DNA of 33,881 nucleotides from Actinomycetes bacterium (GTDB taxonomy: Bacteria; Actinomycetota; Actinomycetes; Propionibacteriales; Propionibacteriaceae), in assembly GCA_023443125.1 (NCBI GenBank), contig JAEZVO010000031.1:1-33881 (forward strand), given 5' to 3'. The notes below the pieces were generated by a model. The model ran no database searches. It was not told the origin of the DNA and saw nothing but the letters and a program-made list of their open reading frames with translations. Made by a program: the position numbers and the translations under genes. This document shows positions 7,396 through 14,403 of the stretch, piece after piece (within the stretch, counting starts at the first letter, position 1; each line of letters begins with the position of its first letter).

Positions 7396-8277
7396 TCACA
7401 GCGCGTAGTCCACGATCACCGGGGCGTGGTCGCTCATGCGCGCCTCGTAGCTGGCCTCGCGGGCGGTGTGGGCAGCCGTCGCCACCTTCGCGAGGCCGGG
7501 GGAGGCCAGGTGGTAGTCGATACGCCAGCCGGCGTCGTTGGTGAACGCTTGGCCTCGCCAGCTCCACCAGGAGTACGGCCCGTCGACGTCGCCTGCGAGG
7601 GTGCGCTGCACGTCGACGAGTGTGCGTGGGCCCAGCACTGAGGCAATCCAGTCGCGCTCTTCTGGTAGGAAGCCCTCCGACTTCTGATTGCCACGCCAGT
7701 TCTTGATGTCCAGCTCGCTGCGGGCGATGTTGAAGTCACCGACAATGAGGAATTCGCGGCCTTGCCGGGCGGCGTCGCGACGAGACTTGGTGAGCTGGCG
7801 CGCCAGGCCACGCAGGAAGCGCATCTTGAACTCGTACTTCGGCTCGTCCACACCGTCGTAGGGAAACGCCGAGCCCTTCGGCAGATACAGCGATGCCACG
7901 CGTAAGGGCGCGCCGGCGAGATCCACCTCCAGGTAGCGCCCGTGCGTGGCGGCTGGTTGGAGGTCGCGCCCGCCGGTGGCCTCCGTCGAGATCTCCTGCA
8001 GCTCACCTGCCGCGACGACGTGGGCACTCCCACCGTGAATGGTGCGCACGGCGGCGGGGGGTTGGCGGGTCAGGATGGCCACACCGTTGCGCCCCGCCAG
8101 CTGGCCCAGCTCGAGCGTGGCGTGCCAGCCGTCGAAGGCGTCGAGCGGTAGGTCTCTCGCCCGGCAGCGCACCTCCTGCAGGCATACGACGTCGGCGCCC
8201 TCCGACGCCCAAAACTCCTTGAACCCGCGCTTCGTCGTCGCGCGGATGCCGTTCACATTGTGGGTGCCGATTCGCAT
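7396..8277 (-). CDS. xthA: exodeoxyribonuclease III (AP endonuclease)
   Basis: The 293-residue protein belongs to the endonuclease/exonuclease/phosphatase superfamily. It shows HNVNGIR (metal/phosphate ligand Asn7), CLQEV (metal ligand Glu35), LYLPKGS, VGDFNIA (catalytic Asp and Asn), WSWRGQAFTNDAGWRIDYH and the C-terminal SDHAPVIVDY with the catalytic Asp-His. The enzyme cuts DNA at abasic sites and trims 3' ends in base-excision repair. It follows yajQ by 21 bases on the same strand and converges on the MptB-like gene with 19 bases between stops. No strong ribosome-binding site precedes the ATG, so coupling to yajQ transcription is likely. Confidence 0.93.
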   Translation of the reverse strand: MRIGTHNVNGIRATTKRGFKEFWASEGADVVCLQEVRCRARDLPLDAFDGWHATLELGQLAGRNGVAILTRQPPAAVRTIHGGSAHVVAAGELQEISTEATGGRDLQPAATHGRYLEVDLAGAPLRVASLYLPKGSAFPYDGVDEPKYEFKMRFLRGLARQLTKSRRDAARQGREFLIVGDFNIARSELDIKNWRGNQKSEGFLPEERDWIASVLGPRTLVDVQRTLAGDVDGPYSWWSWRGQAFTNDAGWRIDYHLASPGLAKVATAAHTAREASYEARMSDHAPVIVDYAL

Positions 8278-8298
8278 GGGGTGAGCTTACCGAGCGCC

Positions 8299-8790
8299 TC
8301 AGCGGTAGTTCACGAACTGGGTGGCGAAGTCGTAGTCCTGGTCGCGGATGAGCTTCTGCACCGCCTGGAGATCGTCGCGTTTCTTCGACGAGATGCGCAG
8401 CTCATCGCCCTGAATCTGTGCCTTGACGCCCTTCGGCCCCTCGTCACGGATCAGCTTGGAGATTTTCTTGGCGTTCTCCTGGGAGATGCCTTCTTCCATG
8501 TGGGCGCTGATCTTCCACACCTTGCCAGAGGCGCGCGGCTCGTCGTCTTTGAGGGCCTTGAGGCTCACGCCGCGGCGCGCCAGCTTCGACTGGAACACAT
8601 CGAGCACCGCCTTCACACGCTCTTCGGTGGAGGCTTCCATCTCGATGCCCTCGCCTGCCCAGGCGATGGAGGCGCCGGTGTCGCGGAAGTCGAAACGGGT
8701 GCGGACCTCCTTGGCGGCCTGGTTGATGGCGTTGTCGACCTCCTGGCGGTCGACCTTGCTCACGACGTCGAATGAACTCTCTGCTGCCAT
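8299..8790 (-). CDS. yajQ: YajQ-family nucleotide-binding protein
   Basis: The 163-residue protein begins MAAESSFDVVSKVDRQEVDNA, the typical YajQ/DUF520 opening, and ends KLIRDQDYDFATQFVNYR. An AGGAGG sequence at 8796-8801 (read on the minus strand) fixes the start at 8790, although the frame is open further upstream through the tRNA region. Family members are small two-domain proteins that bind nucleotides or cyclic di-GMP in some bacteria; the role in Actinobacteria is not settled. It heads a two-gene unit with xthA and is divergent from the tRNA-Tyr gene. Confidence 0.93.
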   Translation of the reverse strand: MAAESSFDVVSKVDRQEVDNAINQAAKEVRTRFDFRDTGASIAWAGEGIEMEASTEERVKAVLDVFQSKLARRGVSLKALKDDEPRASGKVWKISAHMEEGISQENAKKISKLIRDEGPKGVKAQIQGDELRISSKKRDDLQAVQKLIRDQDYDFATQFVNYR

Positions 8791-8861
8791 GGTTTCCTCC
8801 TCGTGTGGATGCCTCGGCCCAAGCCTACGCGTTCGGTGATGATCCGGCCGGATTCGTCGTT

Positions 8862-8891
8862 TTGCCGGGGCCACGACGCAAGTGCTAGCCT
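8862..8891 (+). promoter_or_regulatory. possible promoter of the tRNA-Tyr/Thr/Met-rpmG cluster
   Basis: TTGCCG (8862-8867) and TAGCCT (8886-8891) are 18 bases apart and lie 20 bases before the tRNA-Tyr 5' end. The hexamers are weak matches, so this is a position-based suggestion. Confidence 0.35.
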
Positions 8892-8910
8892 TGCGGGGCG
8901 CATTGCGCAC

Positions 8911-8994
8911 GGCAGGTTGCCCGAGTGGCCAAAGGGAGCGGTCTGTAAAACCGTCGGTTCGCCTACGTTGGTTCGAATCCAACACCTGCCACCA
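8911..8994 (+). tRNA. tRNA-Tyr (GTA)
   Basis: The acceptor stem GGCAGGT pairs with ACCTGCC (8984-8990) and is followed by discriminator A and an encoded CCA (8992-8994). The anticodon loop CTGTAAA places GTA in the anticodon position. The long variable arm between the anticodon stem and the T arm (GTTCGAATC) is the class II form expected of bacterial tRNA-Tyr. Confidence 0.97.
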
Positions 8995-9021
8995 GACCCC
9001 GAGTCGGATGGGCTCGGGGTC
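8995..9021 (+). terminator. stem-loop directly after tRNA-Tyr
   Basis: GACCCCGAG (8995-9003) pairs perfectly with CTCGGGGTC (9013-9021) across a 9-base loop. No long T run follows, so it may act as a processing or pausing hairpin rather than a full terminator. Confidence 0.55.
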
Positions 9022-9111
9022 TTGCGCTTCGGGCGGCCGGAACGCATGGGTGAGCGGGTGCACGTCGATTTGGTGGTCGGCCGCTCGCTCGTGTAACTTT
9101 GACCCTCGCTA

Positions 9112-9183
<72 letters not shown>

Positions 9184-9211
9184 CGGTTCCTTCGGGCACG
9201 GAGGAACATCT

Positions 9212-9287
9212 GACGGGGTAGCTCAGTCGGTAGAGCAAGCGGCTCATAATCGCTGTGTCGCGGGTTCAAGTCCCGCTCTCGTCACCA
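9212..9287 (+). tRNA. tRNA-Met (CAT), elongator type
   Basis: The acceptor GACGGGG pairs with TCTCGTC. It is followed by discriminator A and an encoded CCA (9285-9287). The anticodon loop CTCATAA gives CAT, and the T arm is GCGGGTTCAAGTCCCGC. A paired first acceptor base and the lack of the initiator-type GGG/CCC anticodon stem argue for elongator Met. A tRNA-Ile with lysidine-modified CAT is less likely but not excluded. Confidence 0.9.
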
Positions 9288-9336
9288 CAGCCGGCGAATA
9301 CAACAAGCGCAGCACGCGCAGAGTCAAGGAGACATC

Positions 9337-9507
9337 ATGGCCAAGAAGGGCGCGGACGTCCGTCCGAAGATCACGCTTGCCTGCACCGAGTGCAAGGAGC
9401 GCAACTACATCACCAAGAAGAACCGTCGCAACACGCCGGATCGCCTGGAAATGAAGAAGTTCTGCCCGCGCTGCAGGACGCATCAGGTGCACCGCGAAAC
9501 CCGCTGA
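9337..9507 (+). CDS. rpmG: 50S ribosomal protein L33, zinc-ribbon form
   Basis: The 56-residue protein opens MAKKGADVRPKITLACTECK and has the L33 core NYITKKNRRNTPDRLEMKKFCP. Cys16, Cys19, Cys43 and Cys46 form the zinc ribbon (C+ form). An AAGGAGA ribosome-binding site ends seven bases before the ATG. L33 sits near the E site of the large subunit. It follows three tRNA genes, with the last tRNA only 49 bases away, so it is probably cotranscribed with them, and it ends just ahead of a strong terminator. Actinobacteria often keep this paralogue next to the MaoC/secE/nusG region. Confidence 0.96.
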   Translation: MAKKGADVRPKITLACTECKERNYITKKNRRNTPDRLEMKKFCPRCRTHQVHRETR

Positions 9508-9526
9508 TCAACGGTTCGCCGCATAC

Positions 9527-9553
9527 AACGACCGCCTTCGTGCGGTCGTTTTG
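9527..9553 (+). terminator. Rho-independent terminator after rpmG
   Basis: AACGACCGC (9527-9535) pairs perfectly with GCGGTCGTT (9542-9550) over a 6-base loop and runs into TTTT. This separates the tRNA/rpmG unit from the MaoC-fold genes. Confidence 0.85.
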
Positions 9554-9565
9554 TCGTCTCCGCGC

Positions 9566-9571
9566 TAGCCT
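9566..9571 (+). promoter_or_regulatory. TAGCCT -10 box seven bases before an ATG
   Basis: TAGCCT fits the TANNNT -10 consensus. The ATG at 9578 follows after six bases with no ribosome-binding sequence, so the mRNA may begin at the start codon. The -35 area falls within the preceding terminator stem. Confidence 0.45.
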
Positions 9572-9577
9572 TGCCGC

Positions 9578-10000
9578 ATGCCCATCACTGCAGAGCACGA
9601 GGGACTGACGCTCCCGAAGCCGCCGCCCTACGAGGTGAGCCGAGCGAAGATCGCCGAATTCGCCACCGCACTCGGCGACAACAACCCCGCCTACTTCGGT
9701 GAGCACCCCGTCGCTCCACCCACATTCGCCGCCATCATCGCCGCGCAAGCATGGGATGTGCTCTTCGGCGACGATCGGTTCGGTCTGGCGCTCAACCGCA
9801 CCATCCACACCGACCAGCGCTTCGAGTTCCTGAGGCCGCTGCGCCCAGGCGACGTCGTCGACGCCTGCCTGCGTATCGACAAGGTACGGGGTCGTGGGCC
9901 CATCGACATGGTGACCGTCGCCGTCGAGCTCACCGTCGACGGGGAGGCCTGCGCGGTGGCGCGCTCCACGCTGATGCACACCCGAGAGGAGACAGCATGA
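9578..10000 (+). CDS. MaoC N-terminal (FAS1-type dehydratase) domain protein, HadA-like
   Basis: The 140-residue hotdog-fold protein starts with a region of the FAS1 dehydratase type: SRAKIAEFATALGDNNPAYF, HPVAPPTFAA and LNRTIHTDQRFEFLRPLRPGD. It lacks the Asp/His hydratase motif seen in its partner. In mycobacteria the equivalent position holds hadA, whose product pairs with HadB as a (3R)-hydroxyacyl-ACP dehydratase. ATGA overlap with the next gene supports a heterodimer here too. No mycolic-acid genes are in view, so the substrate need not be the mycobacterial one. Start at 9578 is chosen from the nearby -10 box. Confidence 0.85.
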   Translation: MPITAEHEGLTLPKPPPYEVSRAKIAEFATALGDNNPAYFGEHPVAPPTFAAIIAAQAWDVLFGDDRFGLALNRTIHTDQRFEFLRPLRPGDVVDACLRIDKVRGRGPIDMVTVAVELTVDGEACAVARSTLMHTREETA

Positions 10001-10392
10001 ACGTCGGTGACTCCCGCGAGCTTCGCGTGCCCATCACCCGCCAGGGCGTGGTGCGCTACAGCGGCGCATCCACAGACTTCAACGAGATCCACTTCTCCGA
10101 CCGCAAGGCGAAGGCGCTGGGGCTGCCCGGCGTGCTGGCTCACGGCATGTGGACCATGGGCGCCGGCCTGCGCGTCGTCACCGACTGGGTGGGCGACCCG
10201 TCGCGCGTCACCAAGTACGCCGTGCGCTTCACAAAACCCGTCGTGGTGCCCGATACCGACGAGGGCACCGCGGTGCTTTACACCGCGACGGTGAAGAGCG
10301 TCGAAGACGGCCACGCCACATTGGCGCTCACCGCAACCTGCGGCGACGACGCCGTGCTCGGCGCCGCGACGGTGGAGGTGCGCCTTGACTGA
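9997..10392 (+). CDS. MaoC-fold (R)-hydratase subunit, HadB-like
   Basis: The 131-residue protein has the hydratase-2 motif STDFNEIHFSDRKAKALGLP with Asp27 and His32, followed by GVLAHGMWTMG. These residues activate water in MaoC-type dehydratases/hydratases acting on 2-enoyl or 3-hydroxyacyl thioesters. AGGAGA lies upstream and the ATG overlaps the HadA-like stop. It is the probable catalytic half of a two-subunit enzyme. The murB frame begins inside its last codons. Confidence 0.88.
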   Translation: MNVGDSRELRVPITRQGVVRYSGASTDFNEIHFSDRKAKALGLPGVLAHGMWTMGAGLRVVTDWVGDPSRVTKYAVRFTKPVVVPDTDEGTAVLYTATVKSVEDGHATLALTATCGDDAVLGAATVEVRLD

Positions 10393-11470
10393 GTGCGCCA
10401 TGACGACGGTCTCCCGCGCTCCGCAGCCCGTCGACGTCGACTCCAACCCACTGCTCGCCGATCACACCACCATGCGCGTGGGCGGACCGGCGCAGCGTTT
10501 CGTCGTCGCGGACACTCCCGACGACGTCGCACGCATCGTGGGCGAAGCCGACGAACAGGGCACTCCCGTGCTCATCCTCGGCGGTGGTTCTAATGTGCTC
10601 GTCGCCGACGCTGGTTTCGACGGCGTCGTGGTGCGCATCGGCATCACCGGCGTGCGCGGCACGGTATCCCAGTGCGGCGGGGCGGTGATCACCGTCGGAG
10701 CTGGTGAAGTCTGGGACGATTTCGTGACGTACGCGGTCTCGCAGGAATGGATCGGCCCCGAAGCGCTCTCCGGCATTCCAGGCAGCGTGGGCGCGACGCC
10801 CATCCAAAACGTCGGCGCCTACGGCATCGAAGTGAGCCAATTCATCTACTCCGTGCGCACCTGGGACCGCGAAACGAAGCAGTTCCGCACGTTCGCCGCC
10901 GCCGACTGCGAGTTCGGCTACCGAGATTCCGTGTTCAAGCGCAACCCCGGCCGATGGGTGGTCGTCGAAGTCACGTTCCAGTTCAAGCTCGGCAACTTGT
11001 CGGCCCCTATTCTCTACCCCGAGCTGGCAAGGCATCTCGGAGTGGAGGTGGGGGAGCGCGCCGACTCTGCGAAGGTGCGCAAGACGGTGCTCGCCATCCG
11101 CGCGGGCAAGGGGATGGTGCTCGACGACGCCGACCACGACACCTGGTCGGCTGGCAGCTTCTTCACCAACCCCATCCTCGACGCCGACGCTGCCGCGACG
11201 CTGCCCGACGACGCGCCACGCTTTCCCACCGAAGACGGGCGCACGAAAACCAGCGCCGCTTGGCTCATCCAGCATTCTGGTTTCGACAAGGGGTTCCGCA
11301 TGGGCAACGCGGGCCTGTCAACGAAGCATGTCCTTGCCCTCACGAACAGGGGAGGCGCCACCGCGACGGAACTCGTCGCACTGGCCAGCCATGTGCGCGA
11401 CGGCGTCGAGGCGCGCACGGGTATTCGGCTCGAACCTGAGGTGAACCTCGTCGGCACAACCCTCAAGTAA
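10385..11470 (+). CDS. murB: UDP-N-acetylenolpyruvoylglucosamine reductase
   Basis: MurB uses FAD and NADPH to reduce UDP-GlcNAc-enolpyruvate to UDP-MurNAc in peptidoglycan synthesis. Visible blocks are HTTMRVGGPA and LGGGSNVLVADAGFDG (FAD domain), GPEALSGIPGSVGATPIQNVGAYG, FGYRDSVFKR, the catalytic serine in SAGSFFTNP, and the C-terminal catalytic glutamate in RLEPEVNLVG (Glu352). A GGAGG at 10374-10378 lies six bases before TTG 10385, so I prefer that start; the ATG at 10400 would be 22 bases from it. The gene overlaps the HadB-like gene by 8 bases and is probably translated from the same mRNA. Product length of 361 fits the actinobacterial form. Confidence 0.95.
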   Translation: MTECAMTTVSRAPQPVDVDSNPLLADHTTMRVGGPAQRFVVADTPDDVARIVGEADEQGTPVLILGGGSNVLVADAGFDGVVVRIGITGVRGTVSQCGGAVITVGAGEVWDDFVTYAVSQEWIGPEALSGIPGSVGATPIQNVGAYGIEVSQFIYSVRTWDRETKQFRTFAAADCEFGYRDSVFKRNPGRWVVVEVTFQFKLGNLSAPILYPELARHLGVEVGERADSAKVRKTVLAIRAGKGMVLDDADHDTWSAGSFFTNPILDADAAATLPDDAPRFPTEDGRTKTSAAWLIQHSGFDKGFRMGNAGLSTKHVLALTNRGGATATELVALASHVRDGVEARTGIRLEPEVNLVGTTLK

Positions 11471-11475
11471 CACAC

Positions 11476-11492
11476 CTCAACCTCAAGTTGAG
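11476..11492 (+). terminator. small hairpin after murB
   Basis: CTCAAC (11476-11481) pairs with GTTGAG (11487-11492) over a 5-base loop. It is weak and lacks a clear T run, so termination is only possible. Confidence 0.3.
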
Positions 11493-11496
11493 ACAC

Positions 11497-11526
11497 TTTC
11501 GTCCAAGGCGCACACCCAACTAGCCT
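11497..11526 (+). promoter_or_regulatory. possible promoter of the glucosaminidase gene
   Basis: TAGCCT (11521-11526) is a TANNNT -10 box with a weak -35 (TTTCGT, 11497-11502) 18 bases upstream. It would give a leader of about 25 bases containing the AGGAGA ribosome-binding site. Confidence 0.35.
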
Positions 11527-11558
11527 CACCTTCGACTCATCGATCGTCAGGAGAAGGC

Positions 11559-12569
11559 ATGCGTGCGCTGCGAACACTGTTGGCTTTGGCGGTGACGGCC
11601 GGGCTTGCGCTCACCGCCGTCGTGGCACCCACGGCGCATGCCAGCAGGCAAAGCGACTTCATCACGTCGCTTGTGAAGGCCGCGCAGGAGAACCAGCGGG
11701 CAACCGGGGTGCCGGCTTCCGTCGCCATCGGTATGGCCGCGCTCGAAACCGGGTGGGGCAGGTCGTCGATGGCGAAAGAGCCCGTGAACACCCTGTTCAA
11801 CATCAAGTGCAGCAAGAAGAAGTCGCAGTTTCAGAAGGGCTGCAAGGATTTCTCCAGCTACGAGTACCGCAAGGACGGCACCCGCTACCTCATGGTCTCG
11901 AGCTTCCGCACGTACGCGAACACGGGCGATTCGATCAAGGACTTCGGCCAATTCCTGCGTTCGCTCAGCCGCTACCGCAAGGCCTTCGACTACCCGAATA
12001 ACCCTGACCAGTTCGTGCGCGAGGTGCGCAAGGGCGGGTACGCGACGGATCCCCGCTACGCCGAGCTCGTGATCAGCATCATGAAGTCGCACAATCTGTA
12101 CCAGTACGACGTGGGCGGCGCGTCCAAGCCCTCCACCCAGCTGCCGGTTGCGACGCGCGACTTCTTGCCGCAGACCTACGGCAACGTCAACACGAACGTC
12201 ACCACCCTGCAGCGCCTACTGAGCGCACGCATGGGCCGCAAGATCGTCGAAAACGGTAGCTACGGTTGGACGACGCAAGACGCCGTCGCCTACTACCAAG
12301 CCGACGTGATGAAGCTCAAGGAAATTAGTGGCGACGTCGACGCCGCCACGTGGAAGCACCTCGCCCCGACGCTGAGGCAGGGCGATCGCGGCCCGCTCGT
12401 CGTCGCGCTTCAGAAAGAGCTGCAGTACTCCGGGTACCGCGATCTGGTGGCTGACGGCGTGTTTGGTGAGCAGACCAAGCAAACCGTGTTGGATTTCCAG
12501 CGTCGTCACAAGCTTCCGACTACCGGTGTTGTCGCGACGATGACCTGGGGCCGCATGCTGGGCATGTGA
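11559..12569 (+). CDS. secreted glucosaminidase (GH73-like) with peptidoglycan-binding repeats
   Basis: The 336-residue precursor has a Sec signal peptide cut after Ala28 (PTAHA-S). Residues about 30-185 match the mannosyl-glycoprotein endo-beta-N-acetylglucosaminidase/FlgJ fold, with the presumed catalytic Glu63 in MAALETGWGRSSMA and the downstream NTLFNIK and YATDPRYAELV blocks. The C-terminal part has two PG_binding_1-like repeats: TLQRLLSAR...DAVAYYQ and LQKELQYSGY...VLDFQRRHKLPTTG. It should cleave glycan strands of the cell wall during growth or separation. AGGAGA just before the ATG supports the start. Whether it is a true GH73 N-acetylglucosaminidase or a related lysozyme cannot be decided here. 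Confidence 0.88.
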   Translation: MRALRTLLALAVTAGLALTAVVAPTAHASRQSDFITSLVKAAQENQRATGVPASVAIGMAALETGWGRSSMAKEPVNTLFNIKCSKKKSQFQKGCKDFSSYEYRKDGTRYLMVSSFRTYANTGDSIKDFGQFLRSLSRYRKAFDYPNNPDQFVREVRKGGYATDPRYAELVISIMKSHNLYQYDVGGASKPSTQLPVATRDFLPQTYGNVNTNVTTLQRLLSARMGRKIVENGSYGWTTQDAVAYYQADVMKLKEISGDVDAATWKHLAPTLRQGDRGPLVVALQKELQYSGYRDLVADGVFGEQTKQTVLDFQRRHKLPTTGVVATMTWGRMLGM

Positions 12570-12592
12570 GCTGTCCACTAGGAAGAATGCCT

Positions 12593-12622
12593 TTGAGCCT
12601 CGGTCTCGAAACTCAGTAGAGT
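12593..12622 (+). promoter_or_regulatory. promoter of the ABC exporter pair
   Basis: TTGAGC (12593-12598), an 18-base spacer, and TAGAGT (12617-12622) form a recognisable promoter. The ATG at 12631 is eight bases after the -10 and has no ribosome-binding sequence, so the transcript is likely leaderless or nearly so. Confidence 0.5.
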
Positions 12623-12630
12623 TCGGATAT

Positions 12631-14403
12631 ATGACCAGCCGGGAGACAACGCAACGCAAGAAGCGCTCGTCGCTCGTGATGTTGTGGCGCTACGCTCGCC
12701 CGTACTGGAAGAGCTTCGCGCTCATCCTGGTGCTGACCCCCATCGGTGTGCTCGTCTCGGTGGCCATTCCTCTACTGCTAGGGCGCGCCGTCGACGGCCC
12801 CATCGCCAACCGTGACATCAAGGGCATCGTCTGGAGCGCGCTGTTCATTCTCCTGGCAGGCACCTTTGATGCAGGCGTCAACTGGCTGCGGCGCTGGATC
12901 ATGTCGGATGTGACTAGCCACATCGAAGCATCGATGCGCTTCGACCTATTCGACAAGCTGCAGGCGCTCCAAATGGGCTTCCATAAGCGGTGGGAATCCG
13001 GCCAGCTGCTCAGCCGCATCATGAGCGATCTCGGCCTGCTGCGCCGGTTCATGTCGTTCGGCCTGCTCATGCTCATCCTCGACTCGCTGCGCATCACCGT
13101 CGTGCTCGCCATCATGGTGACGATGTACTGGCAGCTCGGCCTGATCGTGCTGGCGCTGATCGTTCCGGTCGTGCTTATCACGTGGAGGCTGGTGACGCGT
13201 TCTGCACGCATCTCCCGGCAGGTGCAAGACGCCACCGGCGACGTCGCGAGTCTCGCCGAAGAATCCCTGCACGGAGTGCGGGTGATCCGCTCGTTCGGGC
13301 GCGTGAAGTACGCGTTCGACAAGTTCGACGACGGCGCGGTCCAACTGCGAGAGCTCGGCGTGCGCCGGCAAAACGTGGCGTCGGTGCTGTGGACGCTGCT
13401 CGAAGTGTTCCCCAACGTGCTGCTGGTGCTCATCTCCGGCGGCGCCGCCTACGCCGCAGCCGCCGGGCTGCTCACGCTTGGCCAGGTGGTGGCGTTCGTC
13501 ACGCTGTTGCTGTCAATTGCGTGGCCCATCGGAGGGTTGGGGTTCCTCCTGAGCTTCGCTGGTGAAGCCGCGTCCGCAGCGGACCGCGTCGTGGAGGTAT
13601 TCGACGAGCCCGTCACCATCCGCTCCGGCACCCGCACCATTACCGAGCCCCGCGGCAAGCTCGAGTTCCGCGACGTCGATTTCCAGTTCGACGACGCCTC
13701 CTTCTCGACGTTGCACGGTCTCAACCTCGTGATCGAGCCGGGGGAGACCATTGCGCTCGTCGGGGGTACCGGCTCCGGGAAATCCACCATCGTCGCACTC
13801 ATCCCCAGACTCCTCGACGTGACGGGCGGCAGCATCGAACTCGATGGCGTCGACGTGCGCGACCTGGAACTCACCCAGCTGCGCTCGCTCATCGGCACAG
13901 CGTTTGAAGAGCCAATTCTGTTCTCGATGTCCGCCCGAGAGAATCTCACGCTCGGCCGCCCGGAAGCGACCGACGAGGAAATCGAGGAGGCAGTGCGCGT
14001 CGCCAAGGCTGAGTTCGTCTACGACCTTCCTTGGGGCCTCGACACGCGCCTTGGCGAGCAGGGGCTCAGCCTGTCCGGCGGCCAGCGCCAACGCCTCGCG
14101 CTCGCCCGCGCCATCTTGGTGAAACCGAAGGTGCTCGTCCTCGACGACACACTCTCCGCGTTGGACATCCATACGGAAGCCGAAGTCGAGGAAGCCTTGA
14201 AACGCACCCTCGTCGGCGTGACGGGCATCGTCGTGGCGCACCGAGCGTCGACGGTGCTGCTCGCCGACCGCGTCGCGATGCTCGTCGACGGGCGCATCGC
14301 TCACATAGGACAGCACTCCGAGCTGCTCGCGAACGTGCCCGAGTACCGTGAACTGCTGTCTGCCGACTACCAGATCGAGCCGGAGCTGGGAGTGCAAGCA
14401 TGA
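12631..14403 (+). CDS. ABC exporter half-transporter with a degenerate ATP site
   Basis: This 590-residue protein has six membrane helices (about residues 30-310) fused to an ATPase domain. It shows Walker A GGTGSGKST (378-386), signature LSGGQRQR (481 onward), Walker B VLVLDDTLSALD with Asp506 replacing the catalytic glutamate, and switch His in VVAHRAST. The Q-loop position is Glu426 (AFEEPILF) rather than Gln. Such changes mark the degenerate subunit of heterodimeric exporters such as TM287/288. It overlaps the next ABC gene by ATGA, so the two form one transporter. The substrate is unknown; lipids, peptides or drugs are typical for the class. Confidence 0.92.
   Translation: MTSRETTQRKKRSSLVMLWRYARPYWKSFALILVLTPIGVLVSVAIPLLLGRAVDGPIANRDIKGIVWSALFILLAGTFDAGVNWLRRWIMSDVTSHIEASMRFDLFDKLQALQMGFHKRWESGQLLSRIMSDLGLLRRFMSFGLLMLILDSLRITVVLAIMVTMYWQLGLIVLALIVPVVLITWRLVTRSARISRQVQDATGDVASLAEESLHGVRVIRSFGRVKYAFDKFDDGAVQLRELGVRRQNVASVLWTLLEVFPNVLLVLISGGAAYAAAAGLLTLGQVVAFVTLLLSIAWPIGGLGFLLSFAGEAASAADRVVEVFDEPVTIRSGTRTITEPRGKLEFRDVDFQFDDASFSTLHGLNLVIEPGETIALVGGTGSGKSTIVALIPRLLDVTGGSIELDGVDVRDLELTQLRSLIGTAFEEPILFSMSARENLTLGRPEATDEEIEEAVRVAKAEFVYDLPWGLDTRLGEQGLSLSGGQRQRLALARAILVKPKVLVLDDTLSALDIHTEAEVEEALKRTLVGVTGIVVAHRASTVLLADRVAMLVDGRIAHIGQHSELLANVPEYRELLSADYQIEPELGVQA

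Noticed and set aside
8791..9063. Upstream extension of yajQ over the tRNA-Tyr gene
   Set aside because: An AGGAGG next to 8790 and the standard YajQ start settle the shorter form.
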